NCBI RefSeq assembly: GCF_026262505.1
Contig: NC_067203.1
Coordinates: 2,542,001 to 2,606,000 of the forward strand
Reading direction: 5' to 3'
Source of the DNA: Trichomonas vaginalis G3
Lineage: Eukaryota > Parabasalia > Trichomonadida > Trichomonadidae
Length of the DNA: 64,000 nt
This document shows positions 20,740-32,777 of the stretch, one piece after another; the stretch's first letter is position 1; the number at the start of each line of letters is the position of its first letter. A program made the translations under genes and the position numbers. A model generated the notes under the pieces. It saw nothing but the letters and a program-made list of their open reading frames with translations, made no database searches and had not been told where the DNA came from.

Positions 20740-23700
20740 GTGATTCAAAATTGAAAGAAAAAAATCTTAAGGCTTCTCTCCAAGTGAAGTGATCCTCTCA
20801 ATTTTTGGCATCTTCGTGACCTCTGAGGTACCTAAAAAGCTGGTTTTTACACTTGAAAATGTAATAAACATCATATATGATACATACATTTATTATATAT
20901 CCGTTTTGTTTTGAATCAAAGTCTTTTTTTAGGGAAGTTGAAATTATCTTGCATTTTCCGGAAAAATCGATTTTTAGCAACTTTCGATATTTTAATTCAA
21001 CGGTCGATAGGCTCTACAATTGCTATATTCCCATCTCATGATTTTGACATTTCTCGGTCGGAATTGCAATTCCAACCATGAAAAAAAGAGCTTCATTTTT
21101 TAACAAATATAAGAAGCTTATAGCATATCAAAAGTATTTGTCATTTTATTTTTGTCCAACATTGAGTTTTTAATTTTGCTAGCTGACCTTCCCCGTGGAC
21201 TCCAACCCCATGTGAAGTGACTTTTTTGCAAAATAATAATAAAAATGAAATGCTCATATACTGACAATCTCGAAACAAATATTATCTCAAAATCATGGTT
21301 TTGGATTTACAATAATCAAAACTAAAAATGAATTTTGATCAAAACAAATTTACTAAAAATGAACTACTAGGCATAATCTATATTCTATCAACTCAACGAC
21401 TATATATCTTTCAGATTAAATCCATTGAATAAACTTTAGCATAGAACGTACACAACACGTAAGAGAGAAACGATTTATTTCATGAATCAAATACTTTTCA
21501 ATAGGAAAGTATAATGTTTTGTTTACTCGTTTTGATATATTTTTTCAAAATACTGTAAGTTTAGCTGTTTATGTGCAAGATATGTTTCTGCAAGTAGTGA
21601 TAAAGAAATTGAATATACTTTTTATTCGTGATTTTCCTATGTTTAATAAATTATAATATAAGCATACCTGGTGCTAATAATATAGTGTGCAAATGGTGTA
21701 AATTTTGATAATATGTCATTTACATTTGTTTGCAAAAAGCAATTTGCATGAATGATGAAATCAGATATACGAATTTGAGTATTTCGATGTTTTTTGAAGT
21801 GCAGATAGCAGTTGATAGACAGCTAAAACGATCTAAAGGTGTTGGGATTTTCCAAATTTTTCATGTTTTAGAAAAAATGCAATTAAAGTTATAGAATTTT
21901 TAAACGTATTTTAAGGGTGCACTCGTATGTACGTTTATTTGAGAGGAGGAGGATTACCCTCTCAATTTTGAGGGATTCGTTAGTTTATTTTCTCGATGAA
22001 TATGCAATAAAATTTGATTTTTACCTTATCAATATACTTCATATAATATACACATGTTCATGTAAAAACTTTTTTCCAAAATCCTCAGGAATTAAGGGAT
22101 TTTTGAATTTTAAGAATTTTTTTCGAATTTTTTCGAAAAAAAAATATTTTCAGAACAGCCTTAACGGCTAAGATTTAGGAACAATGTTAAGTATCAAAAA
22201 GAAAGGAGGTCTGATATAGACAACATATATCGTTGAAGGTTGAAAAAATCTCTAATATTTGAGCCCAAAATTTCAAATTTTAATTTTTTGAAAAAAGAGG
22301 CCACCCGTATGAACGTTTATTTGAGAGGAGGAGGATTATATTTTTGAAAGGGTGAAACATTATGAATATGTTAATTATATAATAATATGTATTATTATAA
22401 AAAAGAAAAAATAAAGCACGTTAAAATTTTTCTTTCTTGATTTTTTACAAAATCTACTTAGAATTATGCAAAATATGACTAAATAATTATAAATTTCAAG
22501 TTAAATTTTAATTTTGATAAATAATTTAAATTTCAAAATATCAAGTTCGGTTCGACTATGTATGTAGTAATTCCTCAATAAAGTGCCAAAACCCTATTAA
22601 ATATATGAACATTTTCAACATTTTAATGTTTTTATTTAAAAATTTGTTGGAATATGAGCTTCAAACAATTATTATGTAAATAAAAATAATTAAATATATG
22701 TATTTATTCGTATTACAACCGTAGTAAGTCGATTCTTCCTTTCTTCTACTGAGATTTGAATTTGATTTCGAATTGTAAAGAGATTCAAAGGGAAAATACT
22801 AGCGGATAAAAACTACCTCCATGAAAGGGTCATAATGGAGTCAAGTTGTATTTTTTGATATTTTTTGCTTTTCGAGCCTAAATAGGTAGCCAAGATAATG
22901 CCTAAAAATAAGGTTCTAAATTCTGAAGTTTACATGATCCTCTCGTGTGCACCCTTAAAACATCAATATTTTTTGAAAAAATAGAAGTTAAAATCTTTTT
23001 GCAGACTTACCACGACTTTATTTTTAAATTCTATCACTGCAATATAACAAAATTTTATGTCTTATAATAGGTTTATATTGTAAGTTTGTCGAAATTTCTA
23101 TTATTCAATAATAGGTATTTCTTATTCGAAATTTGATTGAAAAAAATATGTTCATAATAGCTTAACTTAGAGGTTAACGCACAAAATATTATAGTATCTT
23201 TATTTCTTCAAGTTATCAAATTTAATTTTGGTTCATTTCTTAAAACACTCAATCACTTTTATCCAGAATAGTAAACATTCAAAAATTAGTATAAATGATG
23301 ATAAATTTAGATGTTTATTTGTATTACAGCTGGAATTTGATTTAATTTTTGGTGTATATGCGAGAGGTAAGCAAGTCATTTTAGAGTTCCTCTTTTTTAT
23401 AACACGTTTTTATCCTTTATATTTGATAGTTTCGTTTTGATCTCCAATAATATTTTATTAAAATAATTTTTCTTCTATTTCCTGTGTATAGTACCTTTAC
23501 GATAAATTAAAAGTATTGGCCGTCTCATTTTTCTTTTAAAACAATTTTGAAATTTTTGCTGGATCAACTTGAGTGTGGACTCCGAGCCATGTGAAGTGAC
23601 TTTTTTGGATTTCTTTAACGATAATGGAATATATATATTACAGCGATATTAAAATAAATACTATTCTTTGAAATGATATCCAAAGTTCAATATTCAGATT

Positions 23701-26140
23701 AATGCTTCATATTTTCAATCAATTCATGTAATATTCTATATACACACAATTTAGAATTATATATATTATCACGCTGCAGTATAATTTTCACTGTATGAAA
23801 AAAATTATAAGATATGAGAACAATTAATTATATTTTGATGGACAGAACTTATTGACTTGGGAATTATTCAGCATACCAAGGCTGTCAACACTAAAAATAT
23901 GCAAAAATCTCAAAGTTAAGTAAAAAACAAATATCATTGTCATTAATCTCATATTTCCTATTCCAAATATTTACATTTTCTTAATACTTAACTTAACCAA
24001 ACGTTTATAGGTCCAGATTAATAGGATATAATAATTTTGTAAATTTTTTGATTATTCTCGCTAAATTTGTCTTTAAGAGTATATTAATCGAGATAAACTA
24101 ACAGTACATATTATAATATCGTAAGAAGATTACAGGTATATCGCATAAATTTTCGTAATTGAGAATTGATTGCGAAGAAAAAATTAGAATCTGGCATTGA
24201 TATTAAGGATTTATTGTGTCCTTGGGCCGGTGATTCGAATGAGCTCAAGTTGTATTTTTTCAAAAAAATTTTGTTCTCGAGATGAAAAAATCATTCGCTC
24301 GCGAGAAAATGTGAAGTCAAACGACGATACGGCTGTTTGGCCGGAGAGAAGCCTTAAAGAAGTGTTATTTTTGAATATCGGTATTCTTTCTTTGATATAA
24401 AAGTTGATAATTTAGTCTAAATATGATTTGTATCAATTCATGTAAAAAGGTACATTCACTATTTTTGACAAAATTTTAAATTTTCATGGGGTTGTAAATC
24501 TTATAATAACTAGATGAATAAGGAATGAATCCCAGTATAATGTGCATCATTATATTAAACACTATATGTAAGGCTAATGATTCTATTAACACTTATGAAG
24601 ATCTATAGTATTTGAGCAGATAAATTTGATAATTTCCAAAACTCTTATATTTCAAAATTAAAGTGTGCGAATGCATTTAAATGAGAGCAAAAAGAGATTG
24701 ATGCTGTTAAAACTATGTGTTAATTTGCAATTATTTCGCATCACAAGAACTACCCAGTAAATTCGGCTATCTTTCTTTGCAATTATTCTCCATTATACAT
24801 ATAATATAATGGTTAGGGTTTGAAGAAAAGTTACTAGAGAATTATTGACTTTTGAAATAATGCAGAATTTTACTTGAAGAAATCATTAATTTATGAGTTC
24901 CAAATTGCTAAGCATGATGAAGGATCATTAAATTTGCTACAATTAAATACACTTATTGCAGAATTAAGATTTTTGAAATTAAAAGTTTGAAATATTGCCT
25001 TTTTGAATAAAAATTTAAATTTTATTATATAATCATGATAATATCTTATAGAAATTAAAAGAAAATATTTTAAACCATTCAAATATTTTGAATGTCTTAT
25101 CAATTTAAAATATTAAAAGATAGCTTGATCTTATCATCATTAGTTGTTATCAAAGTTTTCTTCTTTTGATGAACAACAGTAAATGATTTGTTAATTACTT
25201 GTCTTCCTTTTTCGCAGCAAAATCGAAAGTTATGATGATAATCTTGTTGTCAATTTTGAAACTCTCTGATTTACAAGTAAGCATTCCTTTGGAAAAGCAG
25301 TCCTATTCTGTTTTCAAGATATTTTAAAGCCTCCATTTCATACAATGCGCAGATCTATTCGAAATTGCAAGAACTCTCAAGAAAAATGCAGCAGCAAAGA
25401 AGATTCCATAGTTTCTAGCATAAAAAATTTACATCCTTAATACAACAGTTAAAGAGAAGCTCGAAAAGAAAATGTTTAACCATAAAGCTGGAAACCATTC
25501 GATATCTACTATTAGATATAATAAAAAGTTAATTGTAACATATTTTACATGCTATTTGCTGACTCTGTTCCATTAGATTACCATATATCTTTTTGAAATC
25601 TAAAATATTTTTACGATCTTAACCATGTGTTGTTGAAACCATATATCAATCTTAGCTAAAGTATAGTTTATGAGTCTGTCACCATCTAATGTATGAATTT
25701 TCAAAAATGTCAAATATGTTCATTTTTTCTGTAGATTCAGCCATAATTTCACGTTGTTATACTATTCAACTATTATTTAATATTTTTATCGATTTAAATA
25801 TATGATGAGATGCTTAGTTCTCCTGGAAATCGATTTTTAATCGCAATTTTAACTTTCCAAAAAAATTCAAAAATAAAAATCCCTCTCAATTTTCTAAGTT
25901 TTATAACTCGCCAAATCTCTAGCCAAATTTTTTTGGCCCGTATAAATATTGTTAGGCACTATATAGGGATGCTATTTATCCTATTTTCATCCCATTTTAC
26001 TGTTATCGCCTAGTGAATGTACCTTTTCATGTAAAAAGTGTAATTATAGTCTATGCCTCATAATTCATCAATTAAAAGTTAATAAAAAGAGGAATGAAGA
26101 GAATTTTTTTACACATGACAAATAAAAATATAAATAATAA
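20740..26140. other. 5.4-kb gene desert with dispersed short repeats
   Basis: No gene is supported; the open frames here are short and lack protein-like composition. Repeats seen: a 33-base direct repeat with core TTTATTTGAGAGGAGGAGGA at 21924-21956 and 22306-22338; a second direct repeat with core CATGTGAAGTGACTTTTTTG at 21195-21228 and 23574-23607, with related upstream sequence; and an inverted pair at 21909/22947 described separately. Confidence 0.6.
21909..22960. mobile_element. Possible 1.05-kb foldback or non-autonomous element
   Basis: TTTTAAGGGTGCAC (21909-21922) is the exact complement of GTGCACCCTTAAAA (22947-22960). The interior holds the 33-base direct repeat. I see no convincing target duplication, so this may be an element with eroded flanks or only two copies of a short repeat in opposite orientation. 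Confidence 0.35.
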
Positions 26141-26142
26141 AT

Positions 26143-28569
26143 TTATGGTTCCAATTGAGAAGATTTTGCGAAAGCCTCAGTATCAACAAGTTCTGGCAAT
26201 GGCATTTGTTTGACCTTAATTAGCATATTCTTTGACAAAATCCAGTTGATATCTCTTCCCCAAGGCTTGAAAATCTCCTTTACAATACTCGAATAAATTC
26301 TGTATTTCGAGAAATTCAAAACTTCTTCACCAGATCCAGGAAGTTTCTTCTTCGATGGATTGCCATCGTGTGTGTAAACCAAGTTAGTAAGCATTGGTCC
26401 GATGTAAGGAATCGCACAAGTAACAGGTGTAGATTTAAGACGCTCCATGTAAATGGCAAATTGTCTTGAAGGTGAAGTGAACTCCTGAGCTTTCAAAAAG
26501 TTGTCTTTGTTTTCTTGCGAAACGAAATCCCAACTCTTTGAGAGTCTTGTGATTGCAGGGTTGCAGAGTGCACCGAATATCTCGAATACCAACTGGAAAC
26601 TCGATATATCCAATGCTGCAACCATGATTTCAATCCATCTCGAAATCAGTTCACCTCTTTCTTGTGGACTTTCTTTTGACAAAATGCAAGTCACGATGTA
26701 AGAAGTGATGGTGTTGAAGTGCTCAGTCATCTTCATGATGTTCGGTGCGAGAACCCATTTGTCTGGTTTGGTCCAACTTGTTCCGATAAATTCTGAAGCA
26801 GGCATTGCATTCAAAATTTCAAGTTCGTAGTAGCTCAAGTGCTCTGCGACAATGAGGGGACTCGATTGGAAAACTAAATCTAAACTCATGTCAACTTCAA
26901 TACTATTATCAAAAGTGACATTGGCACTTTTATCGTAATCTGATTCCTGAGCTGTCCAACCGATCAAAGAGACCAATTCTGAGACTTCCTGGAAGTCGGA
27001 CAAGAACCATTTGTTCCATACATCCAAGAGCGCGCGTAATCTCGCTTGTCTTGTCTCATTATAATCTCCGGATTCGTATGCAGACTTAATATGCTTCACG
27101 ACAACGGGGATTTCCATCTTTATGGTGTGTACGCAGAAGATGTATGAGTATGGATACAATGGATCGTCGTTAGCCGGTTCGAATATGATGCGAGAAAGGA
27201 TTTCAATTGGACCAGCTGAAACAATCTTGTTTCCTTTGGCATCTTCAGTAATAATGACACGTGGATCGGCCATGGAACCCAATGAAATGACACCTTTGGC
27301 GGGTTCAACAACATTTTTGTCACTTTTCTTTTCTTCAATTTGTTGTTTAAGAAGTTCGATGGAGTTTTTCTTCTGTACGAGGCGTTTGTTGGCGACGTGG
27401 TAGTCCAATTTGACCTTTGCGAGTCTCTCGAATGCTCTGGCGGCTTCAGGTGATGTATCTGAGAGAACTTGGTAGTCGATTTCGAGAGATCTCTGTTCAT
27501 TCTTCAAGTCTTGGTACTTCTGCTCATCTGTCTTGAGGGCATCTGTGATTTTCTTGTCGAGAGGAACGAAACTGGCTCGAACTCGCTCTAATTCTGCTTT
27601 CAAATCTTTCTCTTTTTGTTCGGCTGCGGCGATTCGATTAGAAATGACTTGGTTCATGTTCTGAGCTTCTTTGATTTCGTTAGCTTTGGCTTGGTTCCTG
27701 TCATGGACATCCTGAATTGTTTTATAAGATTCTTCCATTCTCTCTTCAGTAGATTGAAGTACGCTTTCCAGGAAGACTTTCCTGTCATTGTAGAATTGAA
27801 CCTGCCTTCTTGTGGCCCACCATTGAAGGAATTGATCAGATAAGGAATTAACGCGAGAATGGATATCAATGAACTCTTTTGAGAGCTCAAGGACTTCCCC
27901 TTTGAGTGATGGAATGAGGCTGTTGATCTGGGAAATAAGAGTAAGGTATTGTGCGTTCATTAAGTTAAATCTTGATGTATATTCATTATGTAATGCGTTT
28001 CCGGATGATAACCTCTGATCAATGACACGAACTTCAGATGTATAAAGCTTCTTAGCGGTATCGAGTTCTTGACGAAGTAATTTTGCAAGGTTTGATTTTT
28101 CTTGTTCTCTTTGAGCCATAATTTCATCTTGCATATTATCTTCATGAGTAAGTTCGACTTTCTTTGCTTGTAAAGCATCAAGTTCTTTCTTATATTTCTC
28201 AATTGTTACTTCAGCCTCTTCTTTTCTCTTGCAAGCGTTATCAAGGTGACGTTTGAGACTTGAGATATCGCTAGTTAAGACGTGTGAAGAGTCTTCGTTG
28301 ATAATTCCAGGGAATCTTGTGTATAATGCCAATAATTTTCTTTCGCTTCTTCTAATTTTTTCGAGATATTCTGTTCTTTTAGTGCAAATTTCTGCGATTT
28401 CTGGGATCTTTTGAATGATTTCTCTTGTTTTGCCTCTATATATTGCAATATCCTTCTCAATCACTTCATTCTGATTACTATACTCGATAGCTTTCTTCCT
28501 GAGTTGATTGATCATGTCTTTTAGATCCTCATTAGTTTTGTCTTGCAAGTTTTTCGTTATATCTTCCAT
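26143..28569 (-). CDS. RasGEF (CDC25-type) protein with long N-terminal coiled coil
   Basis: 808 residues. Residues 1-425 are almost continuous coiled coil. About 440-520 fit the REM (RasGEF N) helical module, ending VWNKWFLSDFQEV. About 565-800 are the CDC25 catalytic domain, with the signatures PLIVAEHLSYYELEILNAMP, EFIGTSWTKPDK, FNTITSYIVTCIL, LISRWIEIMVAALDISSFQL and ITRLSKSWDFVSQ in the expected order. It would load GTP on a Ras-family GTPase; the coiled coil probably gives dimerisation or targeting. Start at 28569 follows ACATTTATTT. No frame breaks. Trichomonads have several such GEFs with varied N-termini. Confidence 0.85.
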   Translation of the reverse strand: MEDITKNLQDKTNEDLKDMINQLRKKAIEYSNQNEVIEKDIAIYRGKTREIIQKIPEIAEICTKRTEYLEKIRRSERKLLALYTRFPGIINEDSSHVLTSDISSLKRHLDNACKRKEEAEVTIEKYKKELDALQAKKVELTHEDNMQDEIMAQREQEKSNLAKLLRQELDTAKKLYTSEVRVIDQRLSSGNALHNEYTSRFNLMNAQYLTLISQINSLIPSLKGEVLELSKEFIDIHSRVNSLSDQFLQWWATRRQVQFYNDRKVFLESVLQSTEERMEESYKTIQDVHDRNQAKANEIKEAQNMNQVISNRIAAAEQKEKDLKAELERVRASFVPLDKKITDALKTDEQKYQDLKNEQRSLEIDYQVLSDTSPEAARAFERLAKVKLDYHVANKRLVQKKNSIELLKQQIEEKKSDKNVVEPAKGVISLGSMADPRVIITEDAKGNKIVSAGPIEILSRIIFEPANDDPLYPYSYIFCVHTIKMEIPVVVKHIKSAYESGDYNETRQARLRALLDVWNKWFLSDFQEVSELVSLIGWTAQESDYDKSANVTFDNSIEVDMSLDLVFQSSPLIVAEHLSYYELEILNAMPASEFIGTSWTKPDKWVLAPNIMKMTEHFNTITSYIVTCILSKESPQERGELISRWIEIMVAALDISSFQLVFEIFGALCNPAITRLSKSWDFVSQENKDNFLKAQEFTSPSRQFAIYMERLKSTPVTCAIPYIGPMLTNLVYTHDGNPSKKKLPGSGEEVLNFSKYRIYSSIVKEIFKPWGRDINWILSKNMLIKVKQMPLPELVDTEAFAKSSQLEP

Positions 28570-29149
28570 AAATAAATGTATAAAAAAAATTATGTAATTT
28601 AGGGTAATTCGCTCCCCCGCTCAATTTACATGTCAAATAAAATTCATCCCCAATAAATTCCTGTTGATATATCAATAATAGCTTTGTCTTAGTATAAAAT
28701 AGTTATGTCATTAAAAAACATATGTTCTAATCAATTGATAAGATGAATTTGAATCAAATATATGGTGGCACTATATGTCTGTTCTTCCCACCATCTGATT
28801 TTCTCTATGGTTGTTCGGAAAGTCCTCCAATTCCATTATATTACCCATTGAGAATATTTCTTTTGATTATTTTTTCTAATTAAAATGTAAATTGTTCCTT
28901 TACATATAACACATGATCATTGGATTCCAATCCTTTTCAATAGTTTGATTAGTATTGCAGTGATTAAAATTATTTATTTTATTGATTGTATTAAGATGTT
29001 ATAGTGATTAAAATTACTTCTTATAAAGCTTATTTGCTTCTTTGTGATTCCTTTTTCTCTTATAATTATGATTTTGCTATAGATTTTATGATTTTGTCAT
29101 GGATAATTATTTTCTTTCAAAATTTGAAAAGGTGCACGTTTAAAATTCA
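28570..29149. other. Divergent intergenic region between RasGEF and borealin-like genes
   Basis: Both flanking genes are transcribed away from here, so two promoters lie in this 580-base AT-rich stretch. No repeat was seen. Confidence 0.5.
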
Positions 29150-29458
29150 ATGCAAGATCCAGCCACAGCCCTAGAGAACTTTGATAAGGAAGTTGAATGT
29201 AGGTGCTCCTTTATTATATCCCATTCTGAAAATTTAGTCAATAATATGCTCTGTGCGCTCGATCTTGCCTTAATGGGTATCCCAGAACCGGTTAGGAACA
29301 TGCCAATGAAACAACTTATGAGTGATTATGATGGAGATATCATAAAGGCTGCAGAATCCTATCAGTGTAATGAAAATATAGATCAACAGCAGAAGAAAAA
29401 TCAGCATCAAAAGCGAAGAGGGCGGAAGCCTAGATCGCCAAATATTCCCAAGCTATAA
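29150..29458 (+). CDS. Borealin-like chromosomal passenger protein (candidate)
   Basis: 102 residues. Residues 7-60 (ALENFDKEVECRC, then a helix ISHSENLVNNMLCALDLALM, then GIPEPVRNMPMKQLMSDYDG) follow the layout of the borealin/Nbl1 N-terminus: a FD-EVE-R start, a helix ending in a short hydrophobic stretch, then LP-A-R-M and a D/G end. That region packs with survivin and INCENP in the chromosomal passenger complex. The tail is basic with an AT-hook-like KRRGRKPRSP, which could bind DNA. It is much shorter than animal borealin and lacks its C-terminal dimer domain, like fungal Nbl1. Assignment rests on pattern recall, so moderate. Confidence 0.55.
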   Translation: MQDPATALENFDKEVECRCSFIISHSENLVNNMLCALDLALMGIPEPVRNMPMKQLMSDYDGDIIKAAESYQCNENIDQQQKKNQHQKRRGRKPRSPNIPKL

Positions 29459-29845
29459 TTCATTTGTACAAATTTCCAGTTATCAAAATTGTAGTATAAG
29501 GCATATTGAAAATATACAGATATATTATTCTCCTCGACATCAAATTCCATGCAATAAATGAAATATCTTATAGCATTTACTCATTGTGAAGTCGATTAAA
29601 ATTAGTTTTCACCTAAGATAATTAATTTTATATTTTTAAAATGCAAAATCATTGCTTTGAATCATTGTATTGACTTTTAGGGACTTATGATTTGGAATTA
29701 TTAGAAAAAGGGAAAAATACTCAATTTTGAATTAATTTTCACTCTCTATAACTATATGTCTTTATTTAAACAATAAACACGGCAAAAACTTAAGTTTTGA
29801 GTGCCTTTGTGATATAAATTAAACAATTTTGTCAATTAATTTTCT
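29459..29845. other. Convergent intergenic region, no gene seen
   Basis: Short AT-rich spacer between two convergent genes. AATAAA-like motifs occur near both stops (for example AATAAATGAAAT at 29553), but no specific 3' signal can be assigned. Confidence 0.4.
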
Positions 29846-30844
29846 TCAATTAAATTTGCGGCAGGGAATAATCTTATAAGGTTCTTTAAAGTAATAATAT
29901 ATGTTTTGATTATTTTCTTTCAACTCTTTCATCTTATTATTCACTAATGTCAAATTTGTTTTGCTATTTGAATGAATTGCAATGACATCTTTGAATGGAT
30001 AGAGTGCATTATATCCGCATCTTGTTTTTTCAACATTTTCTGGGCAAATTTTGAACTTCTTTTTGTTTGTCAATACTTCTGCATCAACTCCATAAAATCT
30101 GTGAGATGAAATAGCTTTTATGCTTAATTTTAGCCAATGTAGAAGCGTCTGTAGATGCCCATCATCCCATTTTGTCATTGAATCAATCCATTCATCACCT
30201 TTCTCGTTAAAATACTCAGCAGCATATCTTCCAAAGAGGTATCCAACACCTCCTTGTAAGTATATTCTAGTTGGCTTATGAGCACAAATGCAATGGCCTT
30301 TTAAGACAATTTCATTTCGTGGCTTGGTTGTATTCTCGAGTTCAGCAATATATTTTTGTGTTTCTTCAATGTCAACTGTAACATCATCTGTAAGAGACCA
30401 ATACCAATCAAAATTTGTATTCTCTACGAAGTATTTTACACCGACAACTCTTTTTATTCCACGATCTCTATCTTCTAGCCACGAGTGATTGATTTGGAGG
30501 AATTTATCATAGTATGGTGGTGGTTCTAGGTAGTAATCCGGGTAATCTTTCTGAACTGGAGAGAGAAAAACAGCTTTGTGATAGCCGTCATCATTAACTT
30601 TTTTCATCCATATATCCCATGGAAGGCTTCTGCGTGTAGAATTTGGTACTGTTATGATTCCGAAGAAAATTCTGCCATAATTCTTGAGGTTATATTTAAA
30701 TTTGATCTCATCTGAAGAAATTATTGTGGAAAATACCATTAATAACTGAACTAATGCCATTAAGCATAGTAATGATGATGGAATCCAGGCATGTTTTGTA
30801 ATCCTATTGATAGATTTTCGCTTAAATTTTACATTTAAATTCAT
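29846..30844 (-). CDS. Type II membrane glycosyltransferase, fringe/GT31-like
   Basis: 332 residues from the ATG at 30844; an in-frame ATG at 31015 would add 57 residues. I prefer 30844 because TCACTTTTC, an initiator-like motif, lies 14 bases before it and the signal anchor (about residues 19-43, LLCLMALVQLLMVFSTII) is then near the N-terminus. The lumenal domain has WSLTDDVTVD at about 150 (the DxD metal/sugar-nucleotide motif), LQGGVGYLFGRYAAEYF (fringe-type GG-GY) and KWDDGHLQTLLHWL at about 228 (position of the family ED-D-G motif). It should add a sugar, probably galactose or GlcNAc in beta-1,3 linkage, to Golgi glycoconjugates. Donor and acceptor cannot be read from sequence. Confidence 0.75.
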   Translation of the reverse strand: MNLNVKFKRKSINRITKHAWIPSSLLCLMALVQLLMVFSTIISSDEIKFKYNLKNYGRIFFGIITVPNSTRRSLPWDIWMKKVNDDGYHKAVFLSPVQKDYPDYYLEPPPYYDKFLQINHSWLEDRDRGIKRVVGVKYFVENTNFDWYWSLTDDVTVDIEETQKYIAELENTTKPRNEIVLKGHCICAHKPTRIYLQGGVGYLFGRYAAEYFNEKGDEWIDSMTKWDDGHLQTLLHWLKLSIKAISSHRFYGVDAEVLTNKKKFKICPENVEKTRCGYNALYPFKDVIAIHSNSKTNLTLVNNKMKELKENNQNIYYYFKEPYKIIPCRKFN

Positions 30845-31559
30845 ATACTTGAAGAAAAGTGACAAAGATTTAGGATATTGAAGATCTGTAAAATTCATAA
30901 ATCCGAAAATTATAGAATTTGTTGCAGATAAATAACCTTGTTTTGTATTTTTCGCAAGATCATGATGAACTAATTTCAGTTTTCTTTTGGTCACAGTAAT
31001 GTAAAAACTCAACATTACATTATGTCATGTGATAGGGTGTTCAAAAGGTTTATTTTTAATTTTGATGAATAAGTGTAAAGAATGATCCCCGTGGACTCAT
31101 TTTAGAAGCCGAAAGTATTTTAAAAACTGGCATATGATTTTTGATGCGTTTTCATTTTTGATAAATTTTTCATCATATTTAATGTTACTCATTTAAACAC
31201 TTCACTTCCCTATCTTAAATTGCTCTTGTCTTCTAATTAAGAACAAGAGGAAACAGATGTAGACGACATGACTAAGTTGAAGTCAATGTATCCGTATTCA
31301 TTTCAGAAGAGATGTAATTTAAAACCATAGTAGTGTATGAATAAATTCTTAATATTTTGATTAAAAATCATCTTTATTGATTAATTCAAGTACGGTAAAT
31401 GAAACTTATCAAATGTATGTATTTGCCACTGTTTCGAATTACAAATTTTCCGATAATTAATAACTTTGAATGGATAGAGTTAATGATATTAAGGAGAATC
31501 ATAGAATATTTTATTAATTTAATCAAAACATGCAAGAAGACTGTGAATTTTGCAACACA

Positions 31560-31830
31560 TTCTGTGCGAATATTTTTTTTATTTTATCAATATGATGCAG
31601 GAAAAACTACCCTTCATTATGCAGTAAATAATAATTGTAAAGAAGTAACCAAATTGCTTATGTCAGATGGCGGCAATTTTAATGAAAAAGATGGCATGGA
31701 GAAACTGCTCTTCATAATGCACCATGTTTGAACAGTTATGAAACAGCCGAACAGCTTTTTTAACACGGGACTTATATTAATGAATAAGATAAACAAGGAT
31801 AAACTGTTATTCATTTGATGTAAATTTTGA
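31560..31830 (+). pseudogene. Ankyrin-repeat relic
   Basis: One and a half degenerate ankyrin repeats: GKTTLHYAVNNNCKEVTKLL at about 31602, then SDGGNFNEKDGMEKLL; a frame change follows, with ETAEQLF and a further INE-like piece to about 31830. It has no start, no N-terminal domain and early stops. Confidence 0.6.
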
Positions 31831-32192
31831 TTCATTGTATCAAATTGTCATGAAAACCTAAAACTTCTCAAATGTTTGCGATAAGTGACAAAAAGTAGGG
31901 AGTATCATATACTAAATTTACAATGCAAAACAATTTTATTTATAATTATATTTGATTCAGGTTGTTTTTCAGATCCGGAAATTTCTGTACAAAATTTTCA
32001 TATTTTGGTAACAGAGACTTAGTAAAGTCAATATATTACAGACCAACAGAGAAAAGTATTACATCTAAGAAATGATCTTTAATTATATTGTTTCTCATAA
32101 ATTTTATTATTTGGTTTTATCAAATATGAATTTAAAATACTAAAATGAATACAACAAATCAGTTGCGTAATCATAAATAGACAAAATATTTA
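31831..32192. other. Intergenic stretch, no gene seen
   Basis: AT-rich spacer after the ankyrin relic and before the 3' end of the Rab gene. Nothing recognisable. Confidence 0.5.
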
Positions 32193-32777
32193 TTAGCAGC
32201 ATTTTCCACTCTTACCTTCATCCTTCTTCCTCGCTTCTAACAGAACTTCATCTGGATCCTGGTCAGCAGGTATCATTGCCGCAACGTCACCAGCAATTGT
32301 ATCAAAAAGATTTGTAATGTTTTCACCAGTTTTTGCAGATGTAGCATAGTAACACATACCTGTTTGTCTAGCATATTCTTGAACTTTTTCTAAGTCAACC
32401 TTTGCAGGCAAATCAATTTTATTGGCAATTAGATAGTATTTAACTTTATTTGCATGCATGTCTTGGGCTTCCTGGAACCATTGTTGTGCACCTTCAAATG
32501 ATTCCGGATCTGTGACATCGAAAACTATGACAATCGCTTTAGAACCTTGTGAATATCTAGGAACTAAGCTTCTGTATCTTTCTTGTCCTGCGGTATCCCA
32601 AATATGTAAAGTTACTGGTCCTTTTTCTGTTTCGACATCTCTAGAAATAAAAGCAGCTCCGATGGTTGACTCTTGATCTCCACCAAAAGTACCTCTAGAG
32701 AATCTAACGACAATACTAGTTTTTCCTGCAGAGCTTGCACCCATCAATACAACTTTAAACTTCTTGTTCGTATTCAT
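32193..32777 (-). CDS. Rab5-like small GTPase
   Basis: 194 residues, complete G domain: P-loop GASSAGKTS (residues 13-21), switch I STIGAAFISRDV with the effector Thr, WDTAGQERYRSL (switch II), NKIDLP (G4) and TSAKTGE (G5). STIGAAF and the RYRSLVPRYSQGSKAIVIVFD stretch resemble the Rab5/Rab21/Rab22 group. It ends in KCC, which supports double geranylgeranylation. Role: endosomal or endocytic vesicle traffic. The P-loop has Ser at the second variable position where many Rab5 have Asp/Glu, which is within family variation. The start at 32777 follows TTTCATAGTTTATT, an initiator-like leader. Confidence 0.93.
   Translation of the reverse strand: MNTNKKFKVVLMGASSAGKTSIVVRFSRGTFGGDQESTIGAAFISRDVETEKGPVTLHIWDTAGQERYRSLVPRYSQGSKAIVIVFDVTDPESFEGAQQWFQEAQDMHANKVKYYLIANKIDLPAKVDLEKVQEYARQTGMCYYATSAKTGENITNLFDTIAGDVAAMIPADQDPDEVLLEARKKDEGKSGKCC

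Noticed and set aside
25810-26013. 67-residue hydrophobic frame before the RasGEF 3' end
   Set aside because: Hydrophobicity reflects T-rich DNA; no promoter-like context and no family resemblance.
30845-31015. N-terminal extension of the glycosyltransferase by 57 residues
   Set aside because: Extension has no protein-like features and an initiator-like TCACTTTTC lies just before the inner ATG; not fully excluded.
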